The notes beneath the pieces are model-generated. The model saw only the letters and a program-made list of their open reading frames with translations. It did no database searches and was not told where the DNA came from. Made by a program: the position numbers and the translations under genes. Positions 22,554-26,516 of a DNA stretch of 26,516 bases are shown here, one piece after another. This DNA comes from Novosphingopyxis sp038234155. Its GTDB lineage: Bacteria; Pseudomonadota; Alphaproteobacteria; Sphingomonadales; Sphingomonadaceae. The first letter of the stretch is position 1. Each line of letters begins with the position of its first letter. The DNA is taken from positions 1-26,516 of the forward strand of contig JBBSUT010000013.1 of assembly GCA_038234155.1 (NCBI GenBank), read 5' to 3'.

Positions 22554-22981
22554 GCGCGGCCACGCTGTACAATCGCGATATCCTGCGGCTTGCCGCGTCG
22601 CTCGATTACGGCGCAGCACTGGCGGACCCGGCTGGGCATGCCGAACAACGCTCGCCGACCTGCGGTAGCCGGGTCACGTTCTGGGTGCGCACCGACGCGG
22701 AGGCCCGTATCACGCAGATGAGCGCCGACATCGCCTCCTGCGCCCTGGGGCAAGCTTCCGCAGCCATCCTGCTGCGCGCGGCAAAAGGGCTGACCGCCGA
22801 TGCGATCGCGCACGCTCGTGCGGGCATGAGCGAATACCTGTCCGCGACGTCCGACGACCCGCCCTTTGCCGATGCCGCGCTGCTGGCTCCGGCGCGCGAA
22901 TATCCGGCGCGCCACGCTGCGATCATGTTGCCCTACGACGCGCTGCTGGCCGCGCTCGCAGACGAAAAGACCGTCCCATGA
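22550..22981 (+). CDS. NifU/IscU-type iron-sulfur scaffold homologue with missing ligands
   Basis: This 143-residue protein has the NifU_N/SufU fold pattern: LYNRDILRLAASLDYGAAL at the N-terminus, PTCGSRVTFWV with C38, and ASCALGQASAAILLRAAKG with C64. Canonical scaffolds have an Asp two residues after the first Cys (CGD) and a third Cys in the R-x-x-C segment near the end; here the first is S40 and the second region reads ARHAAIMLPYDAL without Cys. Cluster assembly on this protein is therefore doubtful; it may bind a cluster or metal differently or play another role. ATGA overlaps on both sides (cvpA stop and antiporter start) show tight translational coupling. Confidence 0.82.
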   Translation: MSAATLYNRDILRLAASLDYGAALADPAGHAEQRSPTCGSRVTFWVRTDAEARITQMSADIASCALGQASAAILLRAAKGLTADAIAHARAGMSEYLSATSDDPPFADAALLAPAREYPARHAAIMLPYDALLAALADEKTVP

Positions 22982-24762
22982 ACGAACAGCATGTGGCAAC
23001 CGACGCATTGCTCAACGGGGTGTTCCTGCTCGGGGCGGCGTTGGTCTTTGTCCTGCTGTTCCGGCGGCTGGGTCTTGGCGCGGTGCTTGGCTATCTGGTC
23101 GGCGGCATGCTGATCGGGCCTCAGGCGTTGGGGCTGGTCGGTGATCCGGACCTGATCCTGAGCTTTGCCGAGATCGGCATCATACTGCTGCTGTTCCTGG
23201 TTGGCCTCGAGCTGTCGCCGAGCCGATTGTGGCGGATGCGGCGTGATATTTTCGCGCTCGGATCGGCGCAAGTAATCATTTGCGGGCTTTCGCTGTTCGC
23301 GCTGATCCTGTGGATCATGGGGTTCACCTGGCAGGCGGCGCTGGTGATCGGTCTGCCACTGGGGCTGAGCTCCACCGCGCAGGTGCTTCCGCTGCTGCAA
23401 TCGCAGGGGCGCCTGAAAACCGAATTTGGGCAAAAGAGCTTTTCCATTTTGCTGTTTCAGGATCTGTCGATCGTGCCGCTGCTGACGATCGTCGCCGCCC
23501 TGTCGCGTGCGCCGGTGGAGGCGGGCACACCGCAGGGATACCAGCTCGTGCTGAACGCAGCGATCGGCATTGCCGTCCTGATCGCGGCGGGCAAGTTCGT
23601 GCTCAATCCTGTGCTGGCGCTGGTCGGGCGCGTATCGGAGCGCGAGCTGTTCGTGGTCGCCGGTCTTTTCGCGGTGTGCGCCAGCGCGGCCTTGATGGAA
23701 TATCTCGGCTTGTCCCCGGCACTCGGGGCGTTCATCGCAGGCGTTATGCTGGCCGAATCGCCCTATAGGCATGAACTGGAGGCGGACGTGGATCCCTTCC
23801 GATCCATCCTGTTGGGCCTTTTTTTCCTGGCCGTCGGCATGATGCTCGATCTGTCGGTTGTGGCCACCAATCCGCTTCTGATTATAGGGCTTGCGGCCCT
23901 GCTCGTAATCGTAAAGGCGGGCATCATCTTCGGTCTTGCCCGCCTGTTCGGGCTGGCTAGCGCCCCGGCTTTCATCATGGCACTGCTGCTCAGCCAGGGC
24001 GGCGAATTCGGCTTCGTGTTGTTCAGCGAGGCGGAGCGGGCACTGCTGATCGATCCGGCAGCCTCCAGTCTGTTTGGCGCGGTCATCACGCTTTCAATGG
24101 CAACTACGCCGTTCCTGATGATCTTTGCCGGCCGGCTGGCCAGGAAGCGCACTGCGAGCGAGGCGGGGCTAGACGATCCGGAAGCCTCGCCCGTTACCTC
24201 TGTCATCGTTGTGGGCCACGGCCGCTTCGGGCAGACCGCCACGCAGATATTACAGGCGTCGGGCCGGGATGTGACCATTATCGACATCAAGCCCGATCAG
24301 ATCGATTTGTCCGGCGAGTTCGGCCGCAAGGTGTTCTATGGAGACGGCACGCGTGTCGATCTGCTGCGACGCGCCGGCGCGGCGGAGGCGAGTGCTATCC
24401 TGTTCTGCATCGACGACCGGGGGCTGGACGCCGAAGCGCTGGTGCCGATCCAGGAGACGTTTCCGAAGACCAAGTTGTTCGTGCGAGCCTACGATCGCCG
24501 GCACTCACTGGCGCTCCAGCCGGCGCGCGGGGTCAAGATCCGGCGCGAGGTGCTGGAAAGCTCGATTTGCTTGGCGCGCGATGCGCTGGAGGCGCTGGAC
24601 TGCGACGCCCAGAAGATCGAACGCGTGGTGGAGGAATATCGGCGCCGCGACCTCGAACGCATGCGGCTCCAGCGCGAAAGCGGCGATCTACATGCCGGTG
24701 CCAACATGAGTTTCGGCGGCGCGGAATCGGAGGATTTCGATCCGCGGAAAGTGCACGGGTAG
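22978..24762 (+). CDS. CPA2-family cation:proton antiporter with RCK (TrkA-N) domain, KefB/KefC-like
   Basis: This 594-residue protein joins a membrane transporter to a cytoplasmic nucleotide-binding regulator. The first ~385 residues hold about 12-13 hydrophobic helices, including GAVLGYLVGGMLIGP and LLLFLVGLELSP, and the family segments GLSSTAQVLPLL, LFQDLSIVPLL and LSPALGAFIAGVMLAE. The C-terminal RCK_N domain starts near residue 405 with VIVVGHGRFGQTA (GxGxxG dinucleotide site) and IIDIKPDQID. It probably exports K+ or exchanges cations for protons, gated by a nucleotide or redox ligand. The start codon overlaps the scaffold gene's stop. It ends only 9 bases before the convergent aroB stop. 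Confidence 0.95.
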   Translation: MNEQHVATDALLNGVFLLGAALVFVLLFRRLGLGAVLGYLVGGMLIGPQALGLVGDPDLILSFAEIGIILLLFLVGLELSPSRLWRMRRDIFALGSAQVIICGLSLFALILWIMGFTWQAALVIGLPLGLSSTAQVLPLLQSQGRLKTEFGQKSFSILLFQDLSIVPLLTIVAALSRAPVEAGTPQGYQLVLNAAIGIAVLIAAGKFVLNPVLALVGRVSERELFVVAGLFAVCASAALMEYLGLSPALGAFIAGVMLAESPYRHELEADVDPFRSILLGLFFLAVGMMLDLSVVATNPLLIIGLAALLVIVKAGIIFGLARLFGLASAPAFIMALLLSQGGEFGFVLFSEAERALLIDPAASSLFGAVITLSMATTPFLMIFAGRLARKRTASEAGLDDPEASPVTSVIVVGHGRFGQTATQILQASGRDVTIIDIKPDQIDLSGEFGRKVFYGDGTRVDLLRRAGAAEASAILFCIDDRGLDAEALVPIQETFPKTKLFVRAYDRRHSLALQPARGVKIRREVLESSICLARDALEALDCDAQKIERVVEEYRRRDLERMRLQRESGDLHAGANMSFGGAESEDFDPRKVHG

Positions 24763-24771
24763 CGCCCAGGC

Positions 24772-25878
24772 CTAGCGCGCCCGCTCCTCATCCAGAAATG
24801 CCGCCACATCGGTCAAATCGACGTCTTTAGCCAGCCATGTCTGACCGATGCCCCGGGTAAGCAGGAATGGAAGGGTGCCGCCCGCCATTTTCTTGTCGTG
24901 GCGCATATGATCTACCAGCACCGCGCCATCACAATCGCAATCCGCCTCCAGCATGGTCACCGGCAGCGCGCTGGCGGATAATAGCGCGGCGGCCCGGCGG
25001 GCATCGTTGTTAGGACATTCTCCGCGCCGCACCGAATAGCGATAGGCCAGCACCATGCCGGCGGCCACCGCCTCGCCGTGGAGCAGGCGTTTGGAAAAGC
25101 CGGTTTCCGCCTCCAGCGCATGCCCAAAGGTGTGACCCAGATTGAGCAGCGCGCGCACGCCCGTCGTCTCGCGCTCGTCCTCGGCCACAATCCGCGCCTT
25201 GGCCCGCACGGCCTGTTCGATTGCGGTCCGGCGCACGTTGATGTCCCCGGCGAAGAAAGCGGCGCGGTTCGACTCGCACCAGGCGAAGAAATCGGGATCA
25301 TCGATCAGGCCGTATTTTACCACCTCGGCCCAGCCCGCGCGCAGTTCGCGCACAGGCAGGGTGGTCAGCAACCGGGGATCTATCAGCACGAACGCGGGCT
25401 GATGAAATGCGCCAACCAGGTTTTTGCCCGCCCCGGTGTTGATTGCGGTCTTGCCGCCCACGCTGCTATCGACCTGCGCCAGCAACGTGGTGGGGATTTG
25501 CACGAAGCGACAGCCGCGTTTGACTATGGCTGCAGCAAATCCGGTCAGGTCGCCGACGACGCCGCCGCCGAGCGCCAGCACATGATCGCCGCGCTCCACG
25601 CCCTTTTCGAGCAGCCAGTCGACCAGCTTTTCCAGCCAGGTCCAGCTTTTTGCTCCCTCACCTTGCGGCACGACGAACGTGTCGAGCGCGATGTCTGCTG
25701 CAGCAAGTTGGACCCGCAGCGGTTCGAGCCAGTGGGCGGCTACGCCCTGATCGGTCACCCCGAGCAGCCGTCCGCCGCGTGCATAGCGCGCCAGATGGGC
25801 AGCGGCGGCGTGGAATGCGCCCGGATCGATCAGGATGTCATAAGGTGCGCCCGCCAGCGCCACGGATATCGTTGTCAT
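24772..25878 (-). CDS. aroB: 3-dehydroquinate synthase
   Basis: This 368-residue NAD-dependent enzyme closes DAHP to 3-dehydroquinate, the second step of the shikimate pathway. The family core is clear: LALGGGVVGDLTGFAAAIVK, FVQIPTTLLAQVDSSVGGKT, GKNLVGAFHQP, the metal-site region RAGWAEVVKYGLI, LNLGHTFGHALE and HGEAVAAGM. The ATG at 25878 overlaps the aroK stop codon (ATGA), so it is translationally coupled; an open frame continues upstream inside aroK but is not AroB-like. The length is typical. Confidence 0.98.
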   Translation of the reverse strand: MTTISVALAGAPYDILIDPGAFHAAAAHLARYARGGRLLGVTDQGVAAHWLEPLRVQLAAADIALDTFVVPQGEGAKSWTWLEKLVDWLLEKGVERGDHVLALGGGVVGDLTGFAAAIVKRGCRFVQIPTTLLAQVDSSVGGKTAINTGAGKNLVGAFHQPAFVLIDPRLLTTLPVRELRAGWAEVVKYGLIDDPDFFAWCESNRAAFFAGDINVRRTAIEQAVRAKARIVAEDERETTGVRALLNLGHTFGHALEAETGFSKRLLHGEAVAAGMVLAYRYSVRRGECPNNDARRAAALLSASALPVTMLEADCDCDGAVLVDHMRHDKKMAGGTLPFLLTRGIGQTWLAKDVDLTDVAAFLDEERAR

Positions 25879-26426
25879 GATCCAATCGCTTTCAATATTT
25901 CGGTCACGGTGCGCTCGTGCGGCCCGTTGTCGCTGGCCACACGAATATCCGCCTGAGCGTAGAAGGCGCCGCGTTTCTTCATCAGTTCGGTCAGCACCTG
26001 CGCCGGATCGCGTCCGGTCAGCAGCGGGCGCGTGTCGCGGCGGCTGACCCGTTCCACCAGCGTGGCCACGGTTGCGTCCAGCCAGACCGAGACGGCGTGT
26101 TTCCCGATCAGCGCGCGGGTTTCCGCGTCGCAAAAAGCGCCGCCGCCCGTTGCCAGCACCATATCGGACCGGTCGATCAGCCGGGCGATCACCCGCCGTT
26201 CGCCATCGCGGAAATACGCCTCGCCATGCTCGGCAAAGATTTCGGACACGCTGCGGTTGGCCGCGCGCTCGATCTCTTCGTCGGCGTCGACGAAATCATA
26301 TCCAAGCCGCGCGGCCAGACGACGGCCAATGGTCGATTTGCCCACGCCCATCATGCCCACCAGCACGATCGGCCCTAGGCGGGACCGGCTCGGCATCGGT
26401 GGCCGCGGGGTGTCTTTGGAAAGCAT
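25875..26426 (-). CDS. aroK: Shikimate kinase
   Basis: This 183-residue enzyme phosphorylates shikimate at O3. The P-loop GMMGVGKS is at 24-31, the shikimate-binding DADEEIE follows at about residue 47, FRDGERRV at about 72, and ATGGGAF at about 92. The adenine-loop R-P-L-L is seen in RRDTRPLLTGRDP. The start at 26426 gives a leader of about 16 residues; an ATG 10 codons later (26396) is also possible, since neither has a clear ribosome binding site. Order aroK-aroB with ATGA overlap is typical of proteobacteria. Confidence 0.97.
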   Translation of the reverse strand: MLSKDTPRPPMPSRSRLGPIVLVGMMGVGKSTIGRRLAARLGYDFVDADEEIERAANRSVSEIFAEHGEAYFRDGERRVIARLIDRSDMVLATGGGAFCDAETRALIGKHAVSVWLDATVATLVERVSRRDTRPLLTGRDPAQVLTELMKKRGAFYAQADIRVASDNGPHERTVTEILKAIGS

Positions 26427-26480
26427 TGCAGCCGTGGCTATAGATCGGCTAGGCGCTGGGCAAAGCTTTTTGGGAAGATC

Positions 26481-26516
26481 ATGCAGTACAGAAGTCGACG
26501 CGAACGGGCCGAGGGC
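26481..26516 (+). CDS. Possible start of a rightward gene cut by the window edge
   Basis: An ATG at 26481 opens a frame reading MQYRSRRERAEG up to the right edge, preceded by GGGAAG 3 bases upstream. It is divergent from aroK. Only 12 codons are visible, so the product cannot be named and the open frame may be chance. Confidence 0.25.
   Translation, partial: MQYRSRRERAEG

Overview
The window is a GC-rich chromosomal segment of an alphaproteobacterium, most likely a member of the Sphingomonadales. The evidence is an F1-only ATP synthase operon (atpHAGDC, without the F0 genes), a dnaK promoter of the alphaproteobacterial RpoH type, a PCu(A)C chaperone followed by a 'vgr-related' HExxH protein, a DUF3376-type patatin, and GC-rich palindromic intergenic repeats of a kind common in sphingomonads. 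It is mostly core genome: there are no transposases, integrases, phage genes, CRISPR arrays, tRNAs or rRNAs.

Layout: (1) 1-240, minus strand: the first ~80 codons of a GT-C/family-39-type membrane glycosyltransferase cut by the left edge. (2) 491-5448, minus: atpH-atpA-atpG-atpD-atpC, the catalytic F1 head, with two structured repeat insertions (atpA/atpG and atpD/atpC). (3) 5690-6730, plus: ada. (4) 6727-12200, minus: priA, then a HExxH/TPR exported peptidase, then a membrane-anchored trypsin-like protease of unusual architecture. (5) 12618-12914, plus: a small Gly-zipper lipoprotein. (6) 12998-14049, minus: PCu(A)C copper chaperone and a translationally coupled HExxH protein. (7) 14230-17463, plus: dnaK-dnaJ behind a clear RpoH promoter, separated by a repeat and an 18-nt tandem repeat. 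(8) 17630-19966, minus: large patatin-like phospholipase. (9) 20080-24762, plus: GFA-family protein, radA, cvpA, a NifU/IscU-type scaffold lacking ligands, and a CPA2 antiporter with an RCK domain, the last three joined by ATGA stop/start overlaps. (10) 24772-26426, minus: aroK-aroB of the shikimate pathway, also ATGA-coupled.

How they work together: the F1 genes form one complex. DnaK and DnaJ form one chaperone cycle. AroK and AroB are two shikimate-pathway steps. PriA, RadA and Ada are DNA replication-restart and repair functions. The most interesting unexplained points are: the paired exported proteases behind priA; structured repeats that in three cases sit just downstream of a high-stoichiometry gene (atpA, atpD, dnaK); a palindrome that exactly fills the spacer of the dnaK RpoH promoter; a GTTC-N7-GTTC (alphaproteobacterial LexA-like) site between the patatin and GFA genes; and the degenerate Fe-S scaffold. 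I did not find a clearly new multi-gene system.
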